A DNA stretch of 64,000 nucleotides from CAVQND01 sp049518415 (GTDB taxonomy: Bacteria; Verrucomicrobiota; Verrucomicrobiia; Limisphaerales; UBA8199). How positions within the stretch are numbered: position 1 is the first letter of the stretch; each line of letters starts with the position of its first letter. Shown one piece after another: positions 41,200-51,250 of this stretch. The notes under the pieces were generated by a model, which was given only the letters and a program-made list of their open reading frames with translations, made no database searches and was not told where the DNA came from. The stretch is taken from NCBI GenBank assembly GCA_049518415.1, contig JBEKRX010000029.1:4009-68008 (forward strand). Reading direction: 5' to 3'. The translations under genes were made by a program, and so were the position numbers.

Positions 41200-43017
41200 T
41201 CAGGGCGCATGGTACTCCTGGAGGGTCTTGACGCCGTAGCCGTTTTTGCGCAGGGCGGCGATGCCCAGGGCGGCGGCCTTGGCGCCGCTCATGGTGGTCA
41301 TGATCGGCGTGCCGGTATAGACCGCGGTGGTGCGGATCTTCACTTCGTCGGCGCGCGGGGTCTGGCCGGCCGGCGTGTTGATGACAAGCTGGATCTCGCG
41401 GTTCTTCAGCAGGTCGACCGTGTTGGGCCGTCCCTCGGTGAGCTTGAAGATGCGGCGGACCTTGAGGCCGGCCTTTTCCAGCACGGCGGCAGTGCCGCTG
41501 GTGGCAATCAACTCGAAGCCCAGGTCGGCAAAGAGTTTGGCCACCTCGGCGACGTCCTGCTTGTGGGCGTCGCTCACGCTCAGGAACACGCGGCCGCTGA
41601 GCGGGAGCGGGCCGCCGGCGGCCATCTGCGACTTGGCGTAGGCGATGCCCAACTCGCCATCCAGGCCCATGACCTCGCCGGTGGACCGCATCTCCGGCGA
41701 GAGCAGGATGTCCTGCCCGTGAAAACGGTTGAAAGGGAAGACGGATTCCTTGACGGCCCAGTACTTGGGCCAGATTTCCTCCGTGAAGCCCAGTTCTTTC
41801 AAGGTCCGGCCGGCCATCACCTTGGCGGCCAGTTTGGCCAGGGGCACGCCGATGGCCTTGCTGACGAAGGGCACGGTGCGCGAGGCGCGCGGGTTGACCT
41901 CCAGGACATAGACCGTTTTGCCTTTCACGGCGTACTGCACGTTCATCAGGCCGATCACGCCCAATTCGCGCGCCATGGCGTGGGTGTAGTGGCGGATGAC
42001 TTTGATGACCTCCGGCGAAAGCGTGTGCGGCGGCAGCACCATCGCGGCGTCCCCCGAATGAACGCCGGCGAATTCGATGTGCTCCAGCAGGGCGCCGATG
42101 ACAATGGCGCCGTCGGCCGCATCGGCAAACCGGCCCACGTCCGCGATGCAGTCCACGTCCACCTCGGTGGCGTCTTCCAGGAACTGGTCCACCAGCACCG
42201 GGCGCTCGGGCGAGGCCTCGACGGCAAAGCGCATGTAGCGCCGCAGTTCGGCATCGGAATAAACGATTTGCATGGCGCGCCCGCCCAGCACGAAGCTGGG
42301 GCGGACCAGGCTCGGGTAGCCGATGGACTGGGCGACGGCGATGGCCTCGGCCTCGCTGGTGGCGATGCCGTTGGGCGGCTGGGGAATGTCCAGCTTGCGC
42401 AGCATCGCGGCGAAGAGCTGGCGGTCCTCGGCAATTTCGATGCTTTGGGGCGAAGTGCCGAGGATGTGGACGCCGTTTTTCTGCAAGCCGAGCGCCAGGT
42501 TGAGCGGCGTCTGGCCGCCAAACTGGGCGATGGCGCCCCAGCACTGCTCCCGCTCGTAGATGTGCAGGACGTCTTCCAGCGTGAGCGGCTCGAAATAAAG
42601 CTTGTCGCTCGTGTCGTAATCGGTCGAGACCGTCTCGGGGTTCGAATTGACCATGAGCGTCTCGAACCCGTCTTCCTTGAGCGCAAACGCCGCGTGCACG
42701 CAGCAATAGTCGAACTCGATCCCCTGGCCGATCCGGTTGGGACCGCCGCCCAGGATCATGACTCGGCGTCGGTCGGACCCGCGCACCTCGTCGTCCCCGC
42801 GGTCGTAGGTCGAGTAGTAATAAGGCGTGTAAGCCTCGAACTCAGCCGCGCAGGTATCCACCAGACGATAGCTGGGGACCAGGCCGCACTGCTTGCGCAA
42901 GGCGCGGATTTCGTCCTCGGTCTTGCCGGTAAGATTGGCAATTTGCCGGTCGGAAAACCCGAGCGATTTGGCTTTGGCTAACAATTCGGCGTTCATCGAG
43001 ATGGCCACACTCGGCAT
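41200..43017 (-). CDS. carB: Carbamoyl-phosphate synthase large chain, C-terminal half only
   Basis: The protein covers only the second half of CarB: the end of the oligomerisation domain (AKSLGFSDRQIANLTG), VDTCAAEFEAYTPYYYSTY, the second ATP-grasp (RVMILGGGPNRIGQGIEFDY, VLEVNPRASRTVPFVSKA) and the MGS-type allosteric domain (FELIATSGTAAVLEKAGL). This half phosphorylates carbamate. The first ATP-grasp half (about 400 residues) is missing and must be encoded elsewhere, or the gene is broken. I start at ATG 43017 (MPSVAIS); ATG 42996 is also possible and neither has a strong ribosome site. Between it and the preceding gene lie about 170 bp of repeat-like sequence. Confidence 0.88.
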   Translation of the reverse strand: MPSVAISMNAELLAKAKSLGFSDRQIANLTGKTEDEIRALRKQCGLVPSYRLVDTCAAEFEAYTPYYYSTYDRGDDEVRGSDRRRVMILGGGPNRIGQGIEFDYCCVHAAFALKEDGFETLMVNSNPETVSTDYDTSDKLYFEPLTLEDVLHIYEREQCWGAIAQFGGQTPLNLALGLQKNGVHILGTSPQSIEIAEDRQLFAAMLRKLDIPQPPNGIATSEAEAIAVAQSIGYPSLVRPSFVLGGRAMQIVYSDAELRRYMRFAVEASPERPVLVDQFLEDATEVDVDCIADVGRFADAADGAIVIGALLEHIEFAGVHSGDAAMVLPPHTLSPEVIKVIRHYTHAMARELGVIGLMNVQYAVKGKTVYVLEVNPRASRTVPFVSKAIGVPLAKLAAKVMAGRTLKELGFTEEIWPKYWAVKESVFPFNRFHGQDILLSPEMRSTGEVMGLDGELGIAYAKSQMAAGGPLPLSGRVFLSVSDAHKQDVAEVAKLFADLGFELIATSGTAAVLEKAGLKVRRIFKLTEGRPNTVDLLKNREIQLVINTPAGQTPRADEVKIRTTAVYTGTPIMTTMSGAKAAALGIAALRKNGYGVKTLQEYHAP

Positions 43018-43184
43018 AGTAAGCCGGAAAGCCTGGCGGGTGTCGAGTGTCGAGTGCCGGGTGCCAAGGGCCCAGCGGTGCGTGCCGAGCGCCGGGTTTG
43101 CGTCAAAAGCCCGCTGGATTTGCCTCGGCGTCCATCCCATCAGGCGCCCTGGAATCCATCCGCACGAAGCTGGGTTGAATCGCA

Positions 43185-44465
43185 CTAACCGCGCGGTGGC
43201 AGCTTCTTCTCCACCTTGCTCTTTTCCAGCACGACGTACTTGGGCAGACCGGCCTCCCTGGGGAGTTCGACTTCGCCCTCGATCAGCGGCCGGGCATACT
43301 CGACGAATTTTTCATTCGGCAGGAAGCCGTCCTCGCTGAGCCAGTCGCGCGGGACCAGGTGTTCGACGTTGGCGATGTCGGCCAGCGGCTGGAGGCCGGT
43401 GCTCCATTTGACCGAGCCATCGGGCTGGGCCTCGCGCACGAGCTTCACCATCTGCCCGCTCTGACCGGCCATGGCCGCTTTGACAGCCGCCTCGCCGCAG
43501 GCGAAGGCGTTGTCGGCATCGGTGAGGCTGGCGCAGTGCCCGGCGGCCCGCTGGGCATAACTGAGCCGGGCGGTGCGGGCCTTGAGCTTGAGGTTGCCTT
43601 GGACGACCTCCTTGAGTCTCTCGGCCGCGCCCGCGAGCACGGGGTGGCCGAAGGCGTCCAGGCGCGCCTTGTCCGCGCCCACTTCCTGGCCGGCGGCGTT
43701 CTTGATGCCCTCGCCCACGACGACGATGCAGTAGTTGAAGGCCGCCACGGCCGCTTTGACCTTCGCCAGAAACTTGTCCTCCTCGAAGGCCAGTTCCGGC
43801 AGGAGGATGATATGGGGCGGGTTGGCCGGTTGGCCGCGCTTGGCCAGCACGGTGCCGGCGGCGATCCAGCCGGCCGAGCGGCCCATCACCTCGATCAGGC
43901 AGCAAGCCCCGTCGTCCGTGGCCATGCAGCCAAAATCAAGGCCGATTTCCATGACCGTGGTGGCATTGAACTTGACCACCGAGCCGTAGCCGGGGCAGTG
44001 GTCGGTATGCGGCAGGTCGTTGTCGATGGTCTTGGGCACGCCGATGACGCGCAGTTCGTAGCCGCGCTGGAGGGCAGCCTCGTGGATTTTGAGGGCGGTG
44101 TCCTGGGAATCATTGCCGCCGAGGTAAAAGAAGCAGCCGATGCTATGCGCCTGGAAGACCGCGAAGAGCCGGTCCAGGTCCCGGGCCGCCTGCTCGGGCT
44201 GGTTTTTGAGATCGATGCTGTAACGGCAGGTGCCCAGCGCCGCGGCAGGCGTGTACCTCAGCCCCCCGATGCTCCGCGCTTTCTCGTCGTTGATATCGAT
44301 GAGGTCCTCGTTGAGAATGCCGAGGATGCCGTTGGCCCCGCCGTAGATCTCTGCAATGCCGTCGTGGCGCCCGGCTTCGTGAATCACGCCCGCCAGGCTC
44401 GCGTTGATGACGGCCGTCGGCCCGCCCGACTGAGCCACTAACAGATTACCTGCCAATGCTGCCAT
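43185..44465 (-). CDS. PPi-type 6-phosphofructokinase
   Basis: The phosphofructokinase fold is clear from NLLVAQSGGPTAVINASLAG, FYLGGNDSQDTALKIHEAA, VPKTIDNDLPHTDHCPGYGS and VMGRSAGWIAAG. Asp in GGND and Lys in PKTIDND occupy the positions that in ATP enzymes are Gly and Gly, so this is the pyrophosphate-dependent (PFP) or at least non-ATP type. The reaction is reversible phosphorylation of fructose 6-phosphate. At 426 residues it has the usual size of the short PFP group. It precedes the half carB gene on the same strand. Confidence 0.88.
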   Translation of the reverse strand: MAALAGNLLVAQSGGPTAVINASLAGVIHEAGRHDGIAEIYGGANGILGILNEDLIDINDEKARSIGGLRYTPAAALGTCRYSIDLKNQPEQAARDLDRLFAVFQAHSIGCFFYLGGNDSQDTALKIHEAALQRGYELRVIGVPKTIDNDLPHTDHCPGYGSVVKFNATTVMEIGLDFGCMATDDGACCLIEVMGRSAGWIAAGTVLAKRGQPANPPHIILLPELAFEEDKFLAKVKAAVAAFNYCIVVVGEGIKNAAGQEVGADKARLDAFGHPVLAGAAERLKEVVQGNLKLKARTARLSYAQRAAGHCASLTDADNAFACGEAAVKAAMAGQSGQMVKLVREAQPDGSVKWSTGLQPLADIANVEHLVPRDWLSEDGFLPNEKFVEYARPLIEGEVELPREAGLPKYVVLEKSKVEKKLPPRG

Positions 44466-44706
44466 AATATTGAAGTCGTTTGCTTCTGTTTGAACCGTTC
44501 CCCCTGCCCCGCAAAGTCACTCGCCCAAAATGGGGCCGACACGATGCCAACCCTGGCCGTGGCTGTCAAAGCGAAATCCGGAACCAGACTACAGGAGCAA
44601 AGGACCGCCGAACCACCGGACCACAGGGCCGCGGGACCCTTTTGTATTCTGCTCAATTTGCCCTTGCGCAGTTGGCCTAAGACTGCTTCATTAGGAGCGG
44701 TCCTGT

Positions 44707-44791
44707 GCGCATATGGCGGAATTGGCAGACGCGCTACTTTGAGGTGGTAGTGGGGTAACCCGTGCAGGTTCAAGTCCTGCTATGCGCACCA
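44707..44791 (+). tRNA. tRNA-Leu (anticodon GAG)
   Basis: The 85-nt gene starts GCGCATATGGCGGAATTGG and pairs with TATGCGC before the encoded ACCA end. It has the long variable arm of leucine tRNAs and the loop TTGAGGT with anticodon GAG, reading CUC/CUU. The downstream 44792-44992 stretch shows no convincing gene. Confidence 0.96.
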
Positions 44792-44992
44792 GTTTTCCCG
44801 GGGAAATCGGGGGAGTTGGTGGTTCCGACACACTTTTCGCACAGGAAACGCAAGAGGCCGAGGCCGAGGCCACGATTTACCGCAAGAGCAAACCCTACAA
44901 AGGGCTGGCGGCCAAAGCCGAGGCGGGAAAATGGCTCGCCGTCAGGCCGTAGAAGCTCTCCCAAAACCGCCGGGTGGGCTTGAAGCCGTAGT

Positions 44993-45292
44993 TCATTCCC
45001 GCTTGCGCCGGGCAGGCGGCTTCGCCCCGCTCAACACAGTTTCCATATCCACAAACCGGCCGGCGTCCGCGTCGGCCATGCCTTCCTTGAGTGATTCAGG
45101 AATCCAGGAATCGTCGTTTTCCACTACGAACCTGGTCACTTCCGCCCGTTCGTGTGGCGGCAGGGCTTTGATTTGCTCAATGATTTCGTGTGCGCTCAGG
45201 TTCCTAATTATGCACAGGAATTCACTTCGAGCAAGCCGCGTTTCGGCCCGGTCAGCGGGAGACTCGCCAGATGCGCCGCCAGAGCGCGCCAC
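44993..45292 (-). CDS. Antitoxin-like small protein (orphan)
   Basis: The conserved-looking part is NLSAHEIIEQIKALPPHERA, VTRFVVENDDSWIPESLKEG and AGRFVDMETVLSG, the pattern of small addiction-module antitoxins that bind type II toxins. The first 30 residues have no such content. A promoter-like TTGCTC-16 bp-CATAAT (45234 to 45207) predicts a transcript that begins close to a CTG codon at 45199, so translation may start there without a leader instead of at ATG 45292. No toxin partner lies downstream, so the pair appears incomplete. Confidence 0.55.
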   Translation of the reverse strand: MARSGGASGESPADRAETRLARSEFLCIIRNLSAHEIIEQIKALPPHERAEVTRFVVENDDSWIPESLKEGMADADAGRFVDMETVLSGAKPPARRKRE

Positions 45293-45448
45293 CTGGCGGC
45301 CAATCTCAATCGGCTGGCGGTTCGCGACGAAGGGTCGCGCGATCGGAGGGCAGAGGTCAGTCTCTGCGGGAAGCCGGCGCCGGCCCTTGCAGCGCTGGCT
45401 GCAAATCCGGTTTGCGCCGCCACTGCGCTCTGTTACTCTGGGCCCAGT

Positions 45449-46861
45449 ATGACAAGGCGAAAATCAGGACTGCTTGGCGTGTTAGTAATGGCTGTCGCGG
45501 CGCTTTCGGTCCAGGCGCAGCCGGCCAGTTCACTCCGGATTACGAACTTCCAGGGCACGGGCGAGGGTTGGGTGCTGGGCTGGGAGCAGTCGGCCACCGG
45601 CACGGCCTACACCGTGCAATTCCAGGACACGCTCCAGGATGGCATCTGGCGCAGCCCCGCCTCGGCCGCCCCGTTCCCCGTGGCCGGGAAAGAGTGGCTC
45701 GATGCCTGGAGCACGAATGCGAGCCGCTTTTACCGGGTCATCGGCGTGCCGGCCGCGCAACGCGGCCAAGTGCTCTCCGCGACGCTCAACAACGGGCTGA
45801 CCGCCTTGCAGTTGGCGTTCTTGTTCAACCTGGCCGGCGTGCCGATCACCCCGCAATACGACGTGGGGCTGTATAAGATCGTCTATGAGACCATCACACC
45901 CCTGGGCGCGCGCACCCTTGCCTCCGGCGCTTTAGTCCTGCCTCAAAACGCCGGGGGCGCCCTGCCGCTGGTCAGCTACCAGCACGGCACGCTCACGCAA
46001 ACCAACTCGGCCCCTTCCTCCCTGAACCTCTCGGGGGAGGTCACCATCGGCATTGCCTTCGCGACGACGGGATATGCGGCGGCGGTGCCGGATTACCTGG
46101 GGCTGGGGGACTCGCCCGGCCTGCACCCGTATCACCACGCCCGCTCCGAGGCCACGGCTGGTGTGGATATGCTCCGGGCGGTCAAGGCCTTCTGCGCGAC
46201 CAACGGGTTCGCCCTCAACGACCGTCTGTTCCTTTGCGGCTACTCGGAAGGGGGCCACGCCACCATGGCGCTGTTGCGCGAGCTGGAGACCTTCCACACC
46301 AACGAATTCACCGTCACCGCCTGCGCGCCCATGGCCGGAGCTTATGATCTGTCCGGCGTCACGACGGAGGATTTCCTGACCAACCGCTTCGCGCCCAATC
46401 CCTACTACTTCGTCTATTTGCTGGCCGCGTACCAGGATGTCTATCACCTGGCCCCCAGCCTGGCCAGCCTGTTGCGTGTGCCGTATGACACGGCCTTGCC
46501 GCCGCTGCTCGGGGGCAATGCCAGCGGCAGCCAGATCAACGCCGCCATGCCCGCCGACCCCACTCAAATCCTGAAACCGGACTACCTGGCGGCCTTCCGC
46601 GCCCAGCCACGCCATCCGCTTCGCCTGGCGCTTGAGGAAAATGACTTGTACCGCTGGAAACCGCGCGCGCCCCTGCGGCTTTATCACTGCTCGGGCGATC
46701 TGGACGTGGACCCCGCCAACTCGCAAGTCGCTCTGGCCTCGTTCCACGCCCTGGGGGCGACCCAGGTGGAGTTGATCGATCCGCAGCCCGGCGCCGACCA
46801 CAGCGGGTGTGCCCAACCCAGTCTGTTGCAGGCCAAGGCCTGGTTCGATTCGCTGAAGTAG
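45449..46861 (+). CDS. Exported alpha/beta-hydrolase (secretory lipase/esterase-like)
   Basis: A Sec signal (LLGVLVMAVAALSVQAQ) and a beta-rich domain (about 25-110, with a TYTVQFQDTL-like segment seen in Verrucomicrobia exported proteins) precede the hydrolase fold. Catalytic parts are FLCGYSEGGHATMALL (nucleophile Ser in GYSEG), LYHCSGDLDVDPANSQ (Asp) and DPQPGADHSGC (His). The long lid and layout follow the fungal secretory lipase/LIP family. It probably hydrolyses lipids or esters outside the cytoplasm. I start at ATG 45449; the frame is open upstream but without signal peptide. Confidence 0.82.
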   Translation: MTRRKSGLLGVLVMAVAALSVQAQPASSLRITNFQGTGEGWVLGWEQSATGTAYTVQFQDTLQDGIWRSPASAAPFPVAGKEWLDAWSTNASRFYRVIGVPAAQRGQVLSATLNNGLTALQLAFLFNLAGVPITPQYDVGLYKIVYETITPLGARTLASGALVLPQNAGGALPLVSYQHGTLTQTNSAPSSLNLSGEVTIGIAFATTGYAAAVPDYLGLGDSPGLHPYHHARSEATAGVDMLRAVKAFCATNGFALNDRLFLCGYSEGGHATMALLRELETFHTNEFTVTACAPMAGAYDLSGVTTEDFLTNRFAPNPYYFVYLLAAYQDVYHLAPSLASLLRVPYDTALPPLLGGNASGSQINAAMPADPTQILKPDYLAAFRAQPRHPLRLALEENDLYRWKPRAPLRLYHCSGDLDVDPANSQVALASFHALGATQVELIDPQPGADHSGCAQPSLLQAKAWFDSLK

Positions 46862-46970
46862 CGGCCGATTTTTCGGGGCCACAGGTGGGGCGGAGGGGGC
46901 GGCCGCGCTCCGCGACCGTGCTGAGAGGGTGGCTGGACGAAGGGCAGGGGGTTGGTTATGCTCTTGGCCA

Positions 46971-47702
46971 GTGGAAAGTATTTTGGAAAAAGCCCTCGGC
47001 CAGAATGGCGAGCAATCGGCCGTGGCGGAAAAGAGAGACCTGCTGGCGCGCCTCCTGGCGCGGCTGGCGCACGAGATTCGCAACCCGCTCAGTTCGCTCC
47101 ACATCCACGTGCAGTTGCTCGAGGAGGACCTGGGCGCGCTGGCGCCCCAGGTGCGCCAGCAATTGACGGCCCGCCTGGAGATTATCCAGGGCGAACTGCA
47201 CCGCCTCGAGACCATGGTCGAGAACTTCCTGCGGCTCACCAGTCCGTCGGCCCTGGATTTGGAGCCGGTGGAAATGCTCAAGCTCGTCACGCACGTCTGC
47301 GAGTTGCTCCGCCCGGAAGCCGCGGCGCGCGAGATCGAAATCGCCACTTGCCTGCAGGAGGCGCTGCCGCCAGTCCTGGCCGACCCGGTCCGCCTGACCC
47401 AGGCCCTGCTGAACCTGGTCATCAACGCCATGCAGGCCGTGGAGCGCAAGGGCCGTATCGAGGTGAGCGTGGCCCTCGCCGGCGGAGCCCTGGCCCTGGC
47501 CGTGCGCGACACCGGCCCGGGCATTCCGCCCGAAAGGCTGGCGTCCATCTTTGACCCCTATTTCACCACCAAACCCGAGGGGAGCGGGCTGGGCCTGTGG
47601 ATTGCCCAGCAAATTGTCACCGCTCATGCCGGGGGCCTCAAGGCCCAGAACGCGCCCGGGGGAGGAGCGGTGTTTACGATGACCTTGCCGCTGGAGCGGT
47701 GA
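46971..47702 (+). CDS. Sensor histidine kinase, soluble, NtrB-like
   Basis: The protein has an H-box LLARLAHEIRNPLSSLHIHV (phospho-His34), N-box ALLNLVINAMQAVERKG, G1 RDTGPGIPPERL, F-box IFDPYFTTK and G2 GSGLGLWIAQQI. It has no transmembrane or recognised sensor domain; only about 30 residues precede the H-box, so it may respond to a partner. The start is uncertain: GTG 46971 is the last possible one, GTG 46929 is an alternative. It is followed by an NtrC-type activator 199 bp downstream and should phosphorylate it. Confidence 0.85.
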   Translation: MESILEKALGQNGEQSAVAEKRDLLARLLARLAHEIRNPLSSLHIHVQLLEEDLGALAPQVRQQLTARLEIIQGELHRLETMVENFLRLTSPSALDLEPVEMLKLVTHVCELLRPEAAAREIEIATCLQEALPPVLADPVRLTQALLNLVINAMQAVERKGRIEVSVALAGGALALAVRDTGPGIPPERLASIFDPYFTTKPEGSGLGLWIAQQIVTAHAGGLKAQNAPGGGAVFTMTLPLER

Positions 47703-47901
47703 GGCGCAGAGGGAGACTTGCCCGACATTGATCGTGCGCTGCGCCCAGGAACCGGCTGAGGACGAGTGAGTGAGTGGGAGTCAAAGCGGCCTCGCGCTCC
47801 GCTGGCCGCCGCACTCCATCGTGCCGGCCGTGCCGGTTCATGGGTCGGCTGCCGGATAGCGGATGGCGCGTGGCGGAGTGCGAGCACGGCCGAGGTGATA
47901 G

Positions 47902-49320
<1,419 letters not shown>

Positions 49321-49624
49321 TCCGACCGCAGGTTGGAACCTGAAGCAGAACGGACCGCGGAGCAGGCACGTCCAGTGGAGCCGCCAGCGGCTCAGCGCGC
49401 CGGAGCGCAGCTTTGAATTGCCACGGACACCGTGCTGCCGTTTGGGCTTGTTCCAATGAACGCGAATTGGAATTAGTGCGAGGTTCGCTGCACAGGGTGA
49501 GCCTCAGCCGGTGCAGGAATTGCGCCCAGGCCCCCTTTAGCACTGAAAAAGCGGCCCGGCGCCGGCGGGCGAATTGTTGTGAAACATGTTGACATTCAAA
49601 GGGTTACACCAACACGACCTCGTC

Positions 49625-49639
49625 TGGCACGCCCTATGC
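49625..49639 (+). promoter_or_regulatory. Sigma-54 (-24/-12) promoter
   Basis: The sequence TGGCACGCCCTATGC has the invariant GG (49626-49627) and GC (49638-49639) exactly 10 bases apart and matches the TGGCACG consensus at the -24 element. The transcript would start near 49651, about 60 bases before the next ATG. Upstream (about 49575-49590) the GTTGTGAAACATGTTGAC region has a small AACATGTT palindrome that could be an activator site. The gap from 49321 to 49711 holds no gene. Confidence 0.75.
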
Positions 49640-49711
49640 CTTTGGGGTGAGCCGGTTGCTCTTTAGCGGCGACCAAACAAAACGAAACCGAAAGAGTTTA
49701 ATTAGTTCATT

Positions 49712-49909
49712 ATGAGCGAAACAAATACTCCTCCTGCGCCGAATCCAACGCCTTGCACCTGCGCCGCCACCCCGGCGGCCCAGCCCGCCACCCCGGCGGC
49801 CCAGCCGCCCACCACCCCCGCCGCCCCGGCCCCGCCCCAGGCGCCACCAGTTGCCACCCCGGCCCCCGCTGCCCCCAAAGCACCGAAGCGCGGAATGCGG
49901 AAGCGTTAA
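49712..49909 (+). CDS. Pro/Ala-rich low-complexity small protein
   Basis: The 65-residue chain begins MSETNTPPAPNPTPCTCA and is almost entirely Pro, Ala and Thr (TPAAQP repeats) up to a basic KAPKRGMRKR end. It has two close cysteines (CTC). Such a chain would be disordered, with a possible nucleic-acid- or membrane-facing basic tail. It is the first ORF after the sigma-54 promoter. I recognise no family. Real expression depends on that promoter. Confidence 0.5.
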   Translation: MSETNTPPAPNPTPCTCAATPAAQPATPAAQPPTTPAAPAPPQAPPVATPAPAAPKAPKRGMRKR

Positions 49910-50192
49910 TTGGAATTAGCCGCACGCTTGCAGCAGCGTGGTCAGAGCACGCGGGCGCCGCTGCGGAGGAACGGCGGCGCCAGCTTCTTTTGCCCGATAA
50001 CCATGTCAACGCTTCAACGCTTCAGCGCTTCCACCCATTAAAAAGGATGGGCCTGCACGGGGTTGGCGTTGTGCAGTGCAAACAATGCACGGCGCCGTTT
50101 CAAGGTCCTCCAGCTTTCCCGGCGGGTGGATGGCGTTTGCGTTTTTATCCGATTGTGAATCAAGAACTTACACATTGGAGCTTGAACCTGGT

Positions 50193-50627
50193 ATGCAAAT
50201 AGCGTGTACTTCATTTATGAATGCTGTGATCCGGAGCCTGTTGAAGCTGCAAGCGCTCGAATTCGGTGAGGTGACCGGCAGGAGAGTTGAGTCGCAGGTC
50301 GCGGAACTGCGCGGCCAAATCCCACAGCCCATCCTCGGACACTACGACCGGCTGCGTGTCCGCGGCAAGAAGGGTGTCGCCGTGGTGCGCAACCAGGTGT
50401 GCACCGGCTGCCACCTGCAACAACCGATCGGCAAGATTACCATCCTCATGCGCGGCGCGGACATTCAACTGTGCGATAGCTGCGGCCGTTATCTCTATCT
50501 GCCGGAGCCGGGGGAGAGTGAATTTGTGGAGCGCATCGCCGCCGCCAAGCCGGCGGAGCGCGCCGCCGAAAAGCCCGTGCCCAAGCCGCGAAAACGCAAA
50601 GAGCGCAAGGCCCTGGCGACCGCCTGA
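50193..50627 (+). CDS. C4-type zinc-ribbon protein
   Basis: The C-terminal part has two Cys pairs, VCTGCHLQQ and LCDSCGRYLYLP, spaced as in zf-RING_7/C4 zinc-ribbon proteins. The N-terminal 60 residues are short for the family, which usually has a long antiparallel coiled coil, so this may be a trimmed version. A Lys/Arg-rich tail (PKPRKRKERKALATA) follows. I start at ATG 50193, with GGAG 12 bp upstream; ATG 50217 is the alternative. It precedes the PTS IIA gene by 71 bp. It is probably nucleic-acid-binding. Confidence 0.7.
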   Translation: MQIACTSFMNAVIRSLLKLQALEFGEVTGRRVESQVAELRGQIPQPILGHYDRLRVRGKKGVAVVRNQVCTGCHLQQPIGKITILMRGADIQLCDSCGRYLYLPEPGESEFVERIAAAKPAERAAEKPVPKPRKRKERKALATA

Positions 50628-50698
50628 CCTCCTGGGGCAGACGCACAGGCGCCAGGCCCGCCGACCTGATCAGCTCAAGCTTGGACTCCCCTCCGCAC

Positions 50699-51199
50699 AT
50701 GCCATTGGACGCGATCATTCCCGTTGCCCTTCCGGCCACGCTGGCCCAATACACCCGGCCGGCGTTGATTGTGCCGGAACTGCGCGAGCGCGACACCGCC
50801 GGGATCCTTGGCGAGTTGAGCCAGGTCCTGCAGCGGCAGGGCTGCGTGGCGGATGTGCTGCCGTTCTATCACACCGCCCTCAACCAGGAGTTGCTGTCCA
50901 ACTCCGCCCTCGAGAGCGGACTGGCTTTCCCGCATTCGCGCCTGGGTGGGGTCAAGCAACTGACCTTTGCGCTGGGGCGCACGCCCGAGCCGGTGACCTG
51001 GGGCGCCGGCGGCCCGTGGCGCGTGCGACTCATCTTCCTCCTGGCCGTCCCCGCTACGGATGCCGCCAGTTATTTGCACCTGCTGGCCAGCCTTGCCCGG
51101 CTCGGCCAGCGAACCGAGCTGCTGGACCAATTGCGCGGCGCTGCGAATGCCGAGGCCATCCTGGCCGTGCTTGAGCGAATCAGAATGCGCCAAGGATGA
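50699..51199 (+). CDS. PTS EIIA (fructose/nitrogen type) domain protein
   Basis: The 166-residue protein has the EIIA-Fru/Ntr fold: a REGGYV-like stretch is replaced by NQELLSNSALESGLAFPHSR with phospho-His79 in FPHSR, and VRLIFLLAVPATDAASYLHLL follows as in PtsN. No EIIB or EIIC gene is near, so a regulatory PtsN-like role is more likely than sugar transport. ATG 50699 (MPLDAIIPVAL) fits the usual start. It follows the zinc-ribbon gene and is convergent with lpxB. Confidence 0.85.
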   Translation: MPLDAIIPVALPATLAQYTRPALIVPELRERDTAGILGELSQVLQRQGCVADVLPFYHTALNQELLSNSALESGLAFPHSRLGGVKQLTFALGRTPEPVTWGAGGPWRVRLIFLLAVPATDAASYLHLLASLARLGQRTELLDQLRGAANAEAILAVLERIRMRQG

Positions 51200-51250
51200 T
51201 GCGACCAGGTCCTTCGTGCCCATGAGTCAAGGCTGCTCTTGGCCACAGGT

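Noticed and set aside
41209..42981. 590-codon plus-strand ORF opposite carB
   Set aside because: Shadow ORF; the minus frame carries the CarB motifs.
44783..44952. Short plus-strand ORF starting in the 3' end of tRNA-Leu
   Set aside because: Its start lies in the tRNA and there is no ribosome-binding site or recognisable family.
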